From positions 3,768,501 to 3,832,500 of the forward strand of contig CANJKZ010001109.1 in assembly GCA_947471745.1 (NCBI GenBank): a stretch of DNA of 64,000 nucleotides, in the 5' to 3' direction. Below the pieces are notes generated by a model, which was not told where the DNA came from, did no database searches, and worked only from the letters and a program-made list of their open reading frames with translations. A program made the position numbers and the translations under genes. Shown one piece after another: positions 1-10,537 of this stretch; position 1 is the stretch's first letter; each line of letters begins with the position of its first letter. Origin of the DNA: Closterium sp. Naga37s-1 (taxonomy: Eukaryota; Streptophyta; Zygnematophyceae; Desmidiales; Closteriaceae).

Positions 1-523
1 TGCCCGCGCACGCCCTGCCCTGCCCCACGTCGCGCCGCCCTGCGCACGCCCTGCCTTGCGTCGCGCTGCCCGCGCAGGCCCTGCCCTGCCCCGCGTCGCG
101 CCGCCCTGCGCACGCCCTGCCCTGCCCCGCGTCGCGCTGCCCCGCGCACGCCCTGCCCTGCTTCGCCTCGCGCTGCCCCGCGCACGACCTGCCCTGCCCC
201 GCGTCGAACTGCCCCGCGCACGCCCTGCCTTGCCACCCGTCGCGCTGCCCCTGCAGCCCACGCGCCACCCTTGCAGCTCGCGCGCCGCCCCTGCAGCTCG
301 TGCGTCGCCCCTGCAACCCGCGCGCCGCCCTTGCTGCCCACCGCGCCCCGCTGCCCAGCGCACCAGCGCGCCCTGCTGCCCACTGCGCTAGCGCGTCCTG
401 CTGCCAGACGCGTCAGCACGCCCCGCTGCCCAGCGCGCCAGCGCGCCCTGCTGCCCAGCGCGCTAGTGCGCCCCGCTGCCCAGCGCGCCCGCGCGCCATG
501 CTGCCCAGCGCCCAGCTAGACCC
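1..523. repeat. GC-rich tandem repeats in the 5' leader of element A
   Basis: Degenerate tandem units built on GCGCACGCCCTGCC and GCGCGCCAGCGCGCC fill the stretch upstream of the gag remnant. All three forward frames stay partly open because of the repeat composition, so the apparent Ala/Pro/Arg-rich ORFs are not taken as genes. Elements C, D and H have GC-rich leaders at the same position. Confidence 0.75.
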
Positions 524-560
<37 letters not shown>

Positions 561-564
561 GGGA
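524..564. repeat. Adjacent A and G homopolymers
   Basis: A run of about 28 A is followed directly by about 11 G inside the leader of element A. It may be real simple sequence or partly an assembly artefact. It is not adjacent to any element boundary I can define. Confidence 0.8.
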
Positions 565-784
565 GCCCTAGGTGCTGCTCCTGCCTGCCTGCGCGCCTCC
601 CTCTGCAGCCCGCGCGCTGCCCTGCTGGCCGCGCGCCGACCCTGCCTGCAACGCGCCGCCCTACTCTGGCCGCGCGCCGCTCTTCCCTGACCGTGCGTCG
701 CCCCGACCTACCCTAGTGCCTGCTCGCCGCACTGCCTTCCCTCCATGTTGCCCTACTGGTATCACGCCTCCTTGCTTGCCCGCT

Positions 785-1294
785 ATGACTTCTCTTCGTA
801 GTAGCAGTGGGAGTGGTGACGGCGGTGGTGGCAGCAGTGGGAGTGGTGGAGGCCGTAGAAGCAGTCGCTGTGGAGCTGCTCGATGGGGAGATTCTAGCGG
901 TGGCCAGATGCAGCTGCAACGGCGTCCGCGCGAGACCCTTTCGCCCCAGCAACTATGTGAGTGGTACACTAGTAGGAGTGGTGGCGGCGGCAGAACTGGC
1001 AATCGCTATGCAGCTGTTTAGTCGGGAGCTTCTAGCTGTGGCCTAGTGCAGCTGCAGCGGCGTCCGCGCGAGACCCTTACGCCCCAGCAGCTTCGTGACT
1101 GGTTCACTCAGCGTGGCGCATCTCGGAGTACTGCTCGCTGCCCGTACGTCATTCGCACAGGTGATCGGGCTGGTCAGGCTTGCGAGACACTTGGTCACAC
1201 ACAGTCCCGCTGCTTCTCCTGTCTGGGCGATGTCTGGGGTGCAGAGTTTGGGGACACGGCTGAGCTCCCCCACTGGCTGGAGCTACTTAGGTAG
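785..1294 (+). pseudogene. Element A gag remnant lacking the capsid region
   Basis: An ATG at 785 opens a Gly/Ser-rich tract followed by a QLQRRPRETL-type segment that appears twice (near 908 and 1047). The second copy leads into CPYVIRTG and a Cys/His cluster (C-x13-C-x4-H-x4-C). The same tract in elements C and D sits at the C-terminal end of a full gag. The roughly 250-residue capsid part present in D is absent here. A stop at 1019 and another at 1292 break the frame. Particle assembly by this copy is therefore not expected. Confidence 0.7.
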
Positions 1295-1297
1295 AGG

Positions 1298-2134
1298 GTG
1301 GATATCTTTGCTCTAGACTATGACGCTATCCTCACTGCCATGTATGCTTTGACAATTAGTACTCAGGGTGACTGTTACCTGTGTGTACTGACCGACCCTG
1401 GTATAGAGGCTGCTGCTCTAGGTGCTGGTGAGTTTGCTCTAGGTGCTGGTGAGTCTGCTCCAGGTACTGGTGAGTCTGCTCTCTTTGGTACTGCACCTGC
1501 TGAGGCCTTGCACACCTTCACGCTTGACTCAGGTGCTTCCCGTCGCGACAGTACCACAATTACACCACTCCCTACACCTGTTGCTGTCAGACTGGCTGAC
1601 CCCTCTGGGGGCCCAGTTCTTGCCCGTTCCTCCACTGTTCTCCCGTGTCCGGCGGTTCCGTCTGGCTCACTGTCAGGTCTTCACCTCCCCTCGTTCTCTA
1701 CGAACTTGGTGAGCACCGCCATCCTTCACGATAGATAGGTTGATACCTTCACCCCTGGTGGACAGAGTGTGAGGATCTATACATGCTTCCGGACTAGCCG
1801 TCACCTGGCCACGTTCACCCGTCGGCTTGGGTCGAGTCTGTACACACTAACTACTGAGCCTCCCCAGATAGCTGCGTCTGCGTCAGGTAAGCTAGCGCCC
1901 CCCTGCTCATGTCACGCCCTGTCGCACCGGACGCTCCTTTGGCACCACCGCCTTGGTCACCCCTCAGTGCCTCGCCTCCGTGGCATGCACTCCTGTCTCC
2001 TTGTCTCTGGTCTTCCCAGGTCTCTGCCTCCCCTCCCACCCTCGCCTGCCCCTCCCTGCCTTCCCTGTGTCAGGGGGCGGCAGCGCGCCGCTCCTCACTC
2101 CTCCTCGTTTCCCCCGATCTGCTCCCCTGCAGAC
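1298..2134 (+). pseudogene. Element A aspartic protease and GAG-pre-integrase segment
   Basis: The retroviral-type aspartic protease motif LDSGAS lies near 1523, followed by the ADPSGGPVLARSSTVLPCP region shared by B, C and D. A stop at 1736 interrupts the frame. The zinc-binding pre-integrase module follows in another frame, with HHRLGHP near 1941 and the CLPCVRGRQR pair near 2060. In intact copia polyproteins this region matures the Gag-Pol precursor and binds zinc at the integrase N-terminus. Frameshifts make this copy non-functional. Confidence 0.8.
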
Positions 2135-2735
2135 TCTCCACATGGACGTGTGGGGCCCAGCCCGCGTCCGTGGATAGGGCCGCGAGCGCTACTTTCTGCT
2201 GGTTGTTGACGACTACTCGCGTTACACCACGGTCTTCCCCTTGCGCTCCCAGATGTTTTGATCCACTGGATCCGCGCTGTCCGTCTGCAGCTCCGCGAGC
2301 GGTTTGACACTGACCTTCCCGTCCTGCATCTGCACTCTGACAGAGGTGGTGAGTTTTCCTCCGATCTCTTACGGGACTTTTGTCGTGGGGAGGGCATTCT
2401 CCAGTCTTTCACGCTTCCGGCCTCTCCGCAGCAGAATCGGGTTGCTGAGCGCCGCATTGGCTTAGTCATGGAGGTCGCTCGTACCTCCATGATCCATGCG
2501 GCTGGCCCCCATTTTCTGTGGCCGTTTGCGGTCCGGTACGCTGCGCATCAGCTAAACCTCTGGCCCCATGTCTCCTTGCCGGAGACCTCGCCTACACTGC
2601 GTTGGACGGGGAAGGTTGGCGATGCGTCACTATTCCGGGTCTGCGTGCCTTTGTTGGCGATACTTCCGCAGACAAGCTCTCCTCCCGCGCCATTCCCTGC
2701 GTCTTCCTTGGCTTTCCCCCTGACGTGCCTGGCTA
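2135..2735 (+). pseudogene. Element A integrase core (rve)
   Basis: The DDE integrase signature is visible: MDVWGPA with the first Asp near 2145, HSDRGGEF near 2335 and VAERR with the catalytic Glu near 2440. A CAG-to-TAG change at 2175 interrupts it after VRG, and another stop at 2733 replaces the Trp seen in related copies. A frameshift lies between about 2200 and 2260. Downstream HAAGPHFLWPFAVRYAAHQLN matches the copia integrase C-terminal part in B, C and D. Confidence 0.85.
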
Positions 2736-4317
2736 GCAGTTTTACCTCCCCACCTCAAGCCGTGTCCTGCCTTCTCAGGACGTCATATTTGACGAGTCGG
2801 TTCCCTTTTACCGTCTCTTCCCCTACTGCACTGCCCCTCTCCCCCCCCCCGCCGCCCTTCCTCGCACCAGGTCCTCCTCCGGTAGACCCCCTCCCCCCTC
2901 AGGGTCCTGCTCCCGTGTGTCTCAGGTAGACCCTGTCGAGCCTGTCAAGGTCGCTATCGACTGTGGTGCTGCTGGGGGTGGTGCAGCTAGGGGTGCTGCG
3001 TCTGAGGGTGCTGAGCTTGAGCGTGCAGAGCCGGGGGGTGCGGAGCCTGAGCGTGCGGAGCCTGGGGGTGTAGAGCCTGAGCGTGCGGAGCCTGGGGGTG
3101 CTGAGCTTGGAGGTGCTGAGTCTGAGGTTGCGGAGCCTGGGGGTGCTGAGCCTGAGCGTGCAGAGCCTGGGGATGCTGAGCTTGGAGGTGCTGAGCCTGT
3201 GCGTGCTGAGCCTGGAGGTACTTTTTCTGCTGGAGGTTCTCCGGGTGCCTCGTCACGGCGGGAGTCTCTCTCTCAACCGCAGCTGCGTGAGTGGTTTGCT
3301 CGGCACTGGAGCCTTCGGAGTGGCGCTACTGGAGCTGGGGGGCCTGGAGCTGGAGGCACTGGAGCTGCTGGTCCTGGAGGTACTGGAGCTGCTGGCCTTG
3401 GAGGTACCGGAGGTGCTGGAGCTGTTGGTCCTTGAGGTGCTAGAGGTTCTCCGGGTTCCTTGTCACGGCGTGAGCCTCTCTCTCCACCGCAACTGCGCGA
3501 GTGGTTTGCTCGGCGCTGGAGTCTTCAGAGTGGCGCTGCTGGAGCTGGGGGGGCTGGAGCAGGAGGCACTGGAGCTGCTGGTCCTGGAGGTGCTGGAGCT
3601 GCTGGTCCCGGAGGTGCTCGTACAGGAGGTACTGGAGCTGCTGGAGCCGGTGGTACTGCAGGCGCTGGAGCTAGAGGTGCTGCAGGAGCTGGAGCTGGAG
3701 CTACTAGAGGTGCTGGAGCCTCTGGTCCCAGAAGTACTCGTACTGGAGGTACTGGAGCTGCTGGAGCTGGAGGTGCTGCAGGAGCTGGAGGTGGAGCTGC
3801 TGGAGATGGAGCTGCTGGACGTACTGGAGGTGCTGGAGCTGGTAGTGCTGCAGGCGTTGGAGCTGGGGACGCTAGCCCTGCGGGTGATGGTGCTGCCGGT
3901 GCTGGTTCTGGAGGCTCTTTGCGGTCGCGACCGTACTTCGTTCCACTGCTTCAGCAGGTTCTTGATATCCCGCCTTACTGTGTCCACCGCCTGACCAGTC
4001 ACAGCCGTATTTACAGCCAGCCTCCCCACTGCCTACTCCTTCTCCTTACACTGAGAAGCCCGGAGGTCTTACAGAGCGTCGTGATCCTGCGTCTCGTCCT
4101 GCCTCGCCTGTTCGCGCTGTTCGCACTTGTCGTCGTGTTCTGCATCAGCGTCCTCCTCCAGTCCCCGGCACGCACCAGATGGCACTTCGTCCTTCCTCTA
4201 TTCCTCTGCGTGTCCCTCTGCTGTCTCCTCCTGCATCCTCCCTTGCTGACGGTCCAGACCCGGAGTCTGACTTACTTCGTGCTGCCAGCCCTACGTCTGC
4301 TGGCCACTGTTGTCACT
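2736..4317 (+). pseudogene. Element A Gly/Glu/Pro-rich linker between integrase and reverse transcriptase
   Basis: Between integrase and reverse transcriptase lies about 1.5 kb of short-period sequence. It starts with a PVDPLPPQGPAP-type Pro-rich part, followed by units such as GAEPERAEPGG (about 2990-3220) and then GGTGAAGPGG (about 3310-3920). Two SLSxPQLREWFAR segments (near 3270 and 3475) interrupt the repeats and resemble the gag QQL-EW segment. Several frames are free of stops because of the triplet-biased repeats; I cannot assign a folded domain. Confidence 0.6.
2990..3920 (+). repeat. Minisatellite in element A linker
   Basis: Tandem units of about 24-33 bp containing GGTGCTGAGCCTGAGCGTGC grade into GGTGCTGGAGCTGCTGG units. 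The same type of array recurs at the same place in elements B, C, D and H, with different copy number. Confidence 0.8.
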
Positions 4318-6156
4318 GATTCTTTGATTGAGTCCACTGCTGCGCCTGCTCTAGTTGCTGAGCTTGTTGACTTTGCTGCCGCGTGCCGTCTAGACTACGC
4401 CGCTAGTTTTAATGCTGAGTCTGAGTCTGTCTGTCCTCTATCCGTCGGGGGTGAGTGTGCTCTTGGCACGGACGTCCTTGACGACAGGCAGGAGGAATTT
4501 GAGTGTTTTGCAGCTGCTGTACCTCATCTCGTGTCCGTGCTGATTGCACCTGAGGAAGACCCGGATGCACCAGACATCCCGACCTCGCGCTCTTACGCAG
4601 AGGCGATTGATGGTCCCTACTCCTCTCAGTGGCAAATAGCTATGGACGCAGAGATGGCATTCTGGAAGTCCTCAGGCACTTACGTCGACAAGGTTCCCCC
4701 ACCTGGGGTGAACATCGTCAGTGGCATGTGAATATTTAGGGTGAAGCGGCCGCCGGGTTCTCCGCCTGTCTTCAGGGCGCGTTACGTTGCACAAGGCTTC
4801 AGTCAGCAACAGGGAGTTGACTTCTTCCATACCTTCTCCCCTACCCCGAAGATGGCAACTCTTCGGGTTCTGCTGCACGGGGCCGCTCAGCGTGACTACG
4901 AGCTTCACTCTCTTGACTTCAGCACTGCTTTCTTACACGGCAGCCTGCACGAGGAGATCTGGCTGCGCCGCCCACCTAGCTTCACTGGGTCGTTTCCTGC
5001 AGGTACCCAGTGGAGCCTCCAGTGGCCAGTCTACAGTCTCCGCCAGGCGCCTCGCAAGTGGCACGACACACTGAGGACGACGCTTGCGGCTCTTGGGTTT
5101 GCTCCTTCGACTGCTGACCCGTCGCTGTTTCTACGCACCGACACTTCGCTGCTGCCATTCTACATCCTCGTGTACGTCGACGACTTGGTCTTTGCCACTG
5201 CTGACACTGAGGGACTGGCGCTTGTGAAGTCGGAGCTGCAGAAGAGACACACATGCACAGACCTGGGTGAGCTGCGCAGCTATCTTGGCTTGCATATCAC
5301 CTGGGACAGAGCATGGCGCACCATTACCTTGACCCAGTCATACATGGTGCAGCAGGTCCTTCAGCGCTTCCGGTTCACGTACTCCTCGCCACAGTCCACT
5401 CCTCTGCCTACCGGTCACTCGCTCTCAGCTCTGCCTTCGGATGAGTCCGTAGAGCCGAGTGGCTCGTATCTAGAGCTTTTGGGCTGCCTCATGTACCTGA
5501 TGACCTGCACTCGACCTGACCTTGCGTACCCTCTTAGCATCCTGGCACGCTACGTTGCGCCCGGGAGACACCGGCCAGAGCACTGGGAGGCCGCTTCGAG
5601 GGTGTTGCACTACTTGTGCAGTACGTCGGGCATGGGGCTCGTGCTTGGCGGACGGGCTCGAGTTGTCCTCACGGGACACGCAGACACTTCTTGGGTTGAC
5701 GACTTGGCTACGAAACGGTCGTCACAGGGTTACACCTTCAGCCTTGGCTCCGGCTCTGTTTCTTGGCGGTCTACCCGCTCGTCTTCTGTTCTCAGTTCTT
5801 GTTGTGAGGCTGAGATCTACGCAGGGGCCATGGCTGCACAGGAGTTTCGCTGGCTCACCTACCTGCTGACCGACTTTGGAGAGTCGCCTCGTTCTCCTCC
5901 AGTTCTGTACGTCGACAACAAGGCCATGATTGCCTTGTGTCAGGAGCACAGACTGGAGCACAGTACGAAGCACATCACTGTGCGTTACTTCTTTGCTCGA
6001 GAGTTGCAGCAGCGTGGACAGCTTCATCTTGCTTACACGGCCTCTCAGGCCAACACTGCTGATATCTTCACCAAGGCACTTCAGCCTTGTGATCATCAGC
6101 GTTTCTGTACTGTTCTAGGCCTTGTGCCTACTTGGCCTCACTTGCTCACTTCTTGA
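4318..6156 (+). pseudogene. Element A reverse transcriptase and RNase H
   Basis: The copia reverse transcriptase begins around SYAEAIDGPYSSQWQIAMDAEM. It runs through KARYVAQGFSQ-type and LDFSTAFLHG segments to the catalytic YVDDLVF near 5173, then RNase H (GHADTSWVDD, CEAEIYAGAMAAQE, YVDNKAM, NTADIFTKAL). A TGG-to-TGA nonsense change at 4729-4731 splits it; the 471-codon frame after it (4741-6156) is intact. This is the best-preserved polymerase segment in the window, so A was probably inactivated mainly by gag and integrase damage. Confidence 0.92.
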
Positions 6157-6364
6157 CTTTGCTTGTACTGTGATCTATATGCTTATACCTGCATGCTTAC
6201 ACTTGCTAGGTTTTGATCACTGTATTGATTTATATGACTCTGCATGTGAACTGGCCTTGTGGCCATTTGCTTGTGCTCAGAGTGTGTAGCGACTTCGTGA
6301 TCCACCCTGTGCTTGCTTTCCTTTTCTTGACTGGTCTTGTCACCTCTTCTTCTCCCACACTTTG

Positions 6365-6376
6365 CCTATGGGGGTG
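6365..6376 (+). promoter_or_regulatory. Polypurine tract of element A
   Basis: CTATGGGGGTG directly precedes the TGTCAAAC start of the 3' LTR. In LTR retrotransposons this RNase-H-resistant tract primes plus-strand DNA. The identical tract precedes the 3' LTRs of D and of all three TRIM elements. Confidence 0.8.
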
Positions 6377-6496
6377 TGTCAAACTTATATGCTGCATGTT
6401 GTGTAGGCTGTAGTTGGGTAGCCCATAAGGGGTACAACCCAATTAGGGTTTGCTACTTGTACTCCTGCATGCTGCTAGTTCACCCATTCTCGTTCA
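6377..6496 (+). repeat. 3' LTR of element A
   Basis: Starts TGTCAAAC and ends near GTTCA. It carries the core GTAGTTGGGT and GGGTACAACCC, AGGGTTT shared with the LTRs of B, C, D, H and the TRIMs. The right edge was placed where homology to the element F LTR resumes, so it could be off by a few bases. Confidence 0.75.
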
Positions 6497-6876
6497 TTAT
6501 TATGACATTTCCTTGGTTGGAGACTCCTTGGACCTTCCCTCTCGTCCTCCTTATCCCCTCTTACCTGGTTCTAGCTACTCTCTTGTGTGGTTCTTGTGAA
6601 ACAATAGTGATGGAGTTAAGTTTCTATGACAACATACCCCCCAGTGCGCCGAAATTGATAACCCGAGTTTTCCTTCACCTCTTGATAAGATTCAACTTGG
6701 CAATTGTAGCTACGGTCTAGAGTTACAACATATCCGAAATTAGTGAAAATTCAATAGTGTGTTTTTTGTCGACGGCATTTCTTGTGAAGTCGACAATTCT
6801 GTCAAAAATTTAAGACTAACGATTTTGAGATATTTCGGAACCTAATCTTCTTAGATTCCATCCGTAGTCTCCAACA
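6497..6876 (+). repeat. Distal part of the 5' LTR of element F
   Basis: This segment matches the last roughly 380 bp of the LTR at 22014-22838, with scattered substitutions and small indels: CCTTGGTTGGAGA, TTCTTGTGAAAC, GATAACCCG and GTCGACAATTCTGTC all recur in order. It ends CCAACA next to a primer-binding site. The upstream half of the LTR was separated by insertion of element A. Confidence 0.85.
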
Positions 6877-6878
6877 AG

Positions 6879-6890
6879 TGGTATTGAGGA
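6879..6890 (+). promoter_or_regulatory. Primer-binding site of element F
   Basis: TGGTATTGAGG two bases after the LTR end resembles TGGTATCAGAGC, the site complementary to plant initiator methionine tRNA that most plant copia elements use. Confidence 0.6.
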
Positions 6891-7086
6891 CCTTGTGAAG
6901 AGTCTACTGAGGTGTGAAGACCCTGCTAGACCCACCATGGCCTGTGGGCGTGCCTAAGTGGAGTGCTATAGGTTGGATGTGACTTCAACTAAGGGGAAAC
7001 TCTGTCGAAATTTCGCTGGCGCCGACACTTGTGAAAATATTGTGGGACTTTGGTGTGGACAGCAAGAAGGGAGCTGAAACCTGAGA

Positions 7087-7882
7087 TTGGGTGAAGAGAA
7101 GACGAGTCGAGAGAATGGAGAAGCAGCTGAGAAGAGGAGTGAACCGCCACCATCCAAGATCGAGGCTTTGGATGGCTTCAACAATGAGAAAGTGAGTGGG
7201 CGGATGAGAAGCGCCTTCAAGCGCTACAAGCTGCTGAAAATTGCGATGGGAGAAGAGAAGATGCCGGAGGAAGGAGATGTCCGTGATCGATGGATTGAGA
7301 AGAGCGTGGTGCTGTTTGACCTTATCATTCAATCGGTCAACAACGATATGTTCCAGCATATCAAGGATTTGGTGGAGCAGGATGACTTCGGGCCGAATGC
7401 GTGGAAGCTACTACGCAACATCATTCAGCCCAATACGATGCCCATGGTGATTGTGTTGGAAAAGGGGTTGGTAGCCCTCTCCATGCGACCGAGCGATGAT
7501 GTGAAATGGGTCCTTGACAAAATCAAGGACACCTATGCGAGGATAGCAACGGCGGTAGCAAGGTGTTGCAGATGCAGTAATGCACCAAGATCATCTCGGT
7601 GCTCGACAACTCATGGGACAACCTCATCACCACCCTCAAAGCTTAGCTGGACCAATGGACACCTGAGTGGCTACAGCAGTAGATTCTACAGGAGTACTTT
7701 GGAGGCGCCACACGGGTGGTGGTGCTGCTAACAAGGCTGCTGAGGGGTATGGAGCTGCAAGATGCAGCATTGCAAGAGGGGGTGGGAGAGGCCGAGGCCG
7801 TGGGAGAGGTTTTGGTGACTATAACAAGGGACATGGGAGCTCTTATGGCAGGGGGAATAATAGAATGGAGGGAGCTTGCTGG
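7087..7882 (+). pseudogene. Element F gag, N-terminal and basic part
   Basis: The frame from about 7087 encodes IEALDGFNNEKVSGRMRSAF followed by NDMFQHIKDLVEQDDFG and AWKLLRNIIQP, the helical copia gag pattern. Frameshifts after about 7560 move it to another frame that gives GRGRGRGRGFGDYNKGHG, the basic nucleic-acid-binding tract before the zinc knuckle. No good ATG was found near 7087. The tract stops at GACW where a solo LTR is inserted. Confidence 0.75.
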
Positions 7883-8749
7883 TGTCGGAACCTCACCGCT
7901 TCCCTGCCAGTCTTAGCTGAAACCTCTCCTGCACTTGTCTGCCTTACTGATTTATCCCTGCCTGTGGCCTCTGCCTGTCCTTACACTCTGAGGTACTTTG
8001 CCTGCTGCCTTCTCTCTCCCCCTTTCCTTTTTTTTCTGGTACTGCTCCTTGTGCTGAACTCACTCTGATTAGCCCTCAGCTCCTTCACATAACGCCCTAC
8101 TCTAACTGCTATTTACATCTCAGCTTGCAATATCTCCTTCTCCTCACTACTTGCTCGACTAGGTGCAAGAATATCGTGTTTACAAAGGAAACATACAAGC
8201 ATTAAGGCCAGCTCTGTCAGGTTCCGCCTATTCTACCAGCTCTGCCTCCATCGTGCCTACTCCACCTCCACCCATCTCCTCTCTAGCTGCTAAGGCTGCC
8301 TTCGAGAAGACATACATCCCTGCTGCCTGCCACCTGTGTTACCCGCCTCTAGCTACTTCGCCTCCAGCCGACTCTTCCAGATCCAGCTGGCTCCTGAGAG
8401 CTTGCCTGCACACACGGTGAAACAAACAAGCATGCATGCTTACACCCATCCAAGTGCCGGTGGTGAACCCCTGCCTCCGCTGCCTCTGCCATGCACTGTA
8501 ATTCCGCCCCATACTCTCCCTCCTCTTACGTAAGTGCCGCCCCATACCACTCCCATGCATTCCCCGACCCTTGGCTTCGGCAGACCTTACTTCCCTCGCA
8601 CCCACTTGTCTCCCTGCACACCTCAAACCCCACCTTGACCCTTCGCACCCCATCCTCAGCACTGCCCAGCTCGCTATGTACAGTATATACAATTTATACA
8701 CCTCCCAATCTCTCCTCCCTACCCCACTCACATTCACAGAAATGTGACA
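7883..8749. mobile_element. Solo LTR of an unidentified family inserted in the F zinc knuckle
   Basis: The 867-bp insertion begins TGTC and ends GACA and is flanked by CTGG on both sides (7879-7882 and 8750-8753), a 4-bp target duplication. Coding sequence resumes directly after it: HWYCRKAGHLW continues the CxxC-x4-H knuckle begun before the insertion. It contains pyrimidine-rich sequence and no convincing ORF. No second copy was recognised in the window, so the family is unknown. Confidence 0.65.
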
Positions 8750-9736
8750 CTGGTACTGCAGGAAGGCTGGACACCTGTGGTCAAGTGTTTCAGCCGGCCT
8801 GAAGGATGGGCGCCTCCATGCATGAAGCCGCCAAGTGGTGAACGTGCACGAGGTGGTGCTGTACAAGGTTCAAGTGCACAAGGTGAAGGTGCACATAGTA
8901 AAGCCGACCCTGGGATGTTCCTCATGGTTGAGGATGTGCAAGGGAGTGGGGGTAATGTGGGTTCAGTTGGGAAGGTTGTGATGCACCCCTGCACTCATTG
9001 GGTGATAGTTTAGGTTGCACAAGTCACATGACCCCACGGGCAGATTTGCTTGACAAGGTAAAATCCCCTTGGAAGATAAAGTTTGTGGCTGCCGCTTCAG
9101 GTGCTTTGATCCCTATGATTGGTGTGGTGAATGCCAAGGTGACGGGAGCCAATGGGGAGCTTGTGGAGCTTGGAAATGTGCAGCTGGTTGAAGGTTTGTC
9201 CGCTAACCTTCTTTATGTGCGCCGGCTAAAGATAAATTGTGCCAGCTACTGTGCGAAGCTTGGGAAGCTGCTATTATGGAATATGGAGGAGAAGAGTAGC
9301 TGCCTTAAGGACCTGCGGCAGCTGCCCATCATCCCTTGGAGTGGGAAACCTCTAGCAACGGCAACGGGAGCAGCAACAACTAAAGCAACTGCGGGAGGAG
9401 AGGAGACTGCACCAACTGATAGGACCCTGGATGTAGTCAAGAAGGTGCAGCAGCCACAGCAATCATATGGTGAGGTGCTTGCTGGTGTGGATGGGATAGC
9501 TGCATGGGCAAAGGCTTCATCCGGGAGTGGTGAGGCTGATTGGGAGACATGGTACGAGAGGTTGTGCCACATCAACATCCCTATGCTGCAGAAAATGGTG
9601 AAGGATGGGAGCTTGAAGGGGCTGGAGGTGAAGGGGGCAGCAAATAAGATTGGGAGCTGCCCTACATGCATTGAAACCAAGTTCACCATGTTCCCCTCCA
9701 GCAGCAGCATAGGACTGGCCAAGGCACCTTGCAATT
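8750..9736 (+). pseudogene. Element F zinc knuckle, protease and GAG-pre-integrase
   Basis: After the solo LTR the gag knuckle (YCRKAGH) continues. The protease motif is near 9006, read as DSLGCTSHM, one residue longer than the usual DSGCTSHM. NVQLVEGLSANLLYVRRL is the typical copia protease C-terminal pattern. The pre-integrase zinc module follows: WYERLCHIN near 9550 and SCPTCIETK near 9657. The frame shifts near 9735, just before the integrase core. Confidence 0.85.
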
Positions 9737-10537
9737 GTGCACATGGATGTGATGGGCCTTACAAGGGCCAATTATCTCTCAAGAAGCCACTACATCTTGA
9801 CTACTGTGGACGACCACATGCGTGCGGTGTGGGTGTACCCTCTCAACACCAAGGGGGAGGTGGCAGCGGCTGTTCTTAAGGAGTGGATGCCGAGGGCTCA
9901 TAGGGAGAGCGGACATAAGGCGAAGGTGATCTGCACTGACAATGCAGGAGACTTCACCGGTGCTGATTTTGAGAAGGAGCTGAAGCAGAAGGGAGTCCAA
10001 CATCAGCTTACAGTGCCCTACAACCCACAGCAGAACGACGTGGCTGAGCGGTTCAACTGGACCCTGCAGTAAGGTGCTCGCACTCTCCTTAGGCGTGCAG
10101 GGCTGCCGAATCCGTTTTGGGTGACTGCACTACGGCAGGTCTCCCTAGTGAAGAACAGGGTGCTGACGACTGTGGGTGACAAGCAATGGTGCCCCCTACA
10201 CCAAGTGGTATAGGAGTGCACTAGCAGTCAACATGCTAAGAGCCTATGGCTGCATGGTGGTGTTCCATGAGCTTAAGGAGAAGAGGGGAAAGCTGGAAGC
10301 TTCTGGGAGATGGGGTGTGCACTTGGGGATTGCGAAGGACCACAAGGGCTGGCTACTATGGGACTTGACCAGCCAGAAGCTGAAAGTTTCAAAGGATGTG
10401 AAGTTCCTTGAGTCACTGTATTACAAGGAGTGGAAGCAGCAGCAACAGAAGCTTCCCACCACACCGCTGATCATTGATGCTGATGAGGTGCAGCAACCTT
10501 CGAGGCAAGTGCAGGTCACTGTCTCAGAGGAGGAAAT
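9737..10537 (+). pseudogene. Element F integrase
   Basis: HMDVMGL (first Asp), ICTDNAGDF (second Asp) and NDVAERFN (catalytic Glu) outline an rve core. A TAA ends the frame at 10070. The C-terminal part resumes in another frame around 10200-10537 (AYGCMVVFHELKEKRGKLE, GWLLWDL). Element E is inserted at 10538, separating this from the reverse transcriptase half of F at 19282. Confidence 0.85.

Larger units (their letters stand above)
1..6496 (+). mobile_element. Ty1/copia retrotransposon A, 5' end outside window, degenerate
   Basis: Domains run in copia order: gag remnant, protease, integrase, low-complexity linker, reverse transcriptase, RNase H, polypurine tract CTATGGGGGTG and a 120-bp 3' LTR. 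Integrase before reverse transcriptase identifies the Ty1/copia order. The reading frame is broken by stops at about 1292, 1738, 2175 and 2733 and at 4729, and by frameshifts in the linker. The 5' LTR is not in the window. The sequence to its right (from 6497) is the second half of an LTR belonging to element F, so A appears to have inserted into F's 5' LTR. Inferred inactive. Confidence 0.9.

Noticed and set aside
524-551. Poly-A as the tail of a retrotransposed mRNA or LINE/SINE
   Set aside because: It lies inside the leader of element A without a target duplication or upstream cDNA-like sequence.
3083-3994. Leu/Glu-rich ORFs (LEVLELEVLE) in the linkers of A, B, C, D and H as coiled-coil proteins
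   Set aside because: They are alternative frames of the Gly/Ala-coding arrays; the frame continuous with flanking pol is different.
7883-8749. Intron inside F gag
   Set aside because: The ends do not give GT-AG joins that restore the frame, whereas TGTC/GACA ends with CTGG duplication explain it as an inserted solo LTR.
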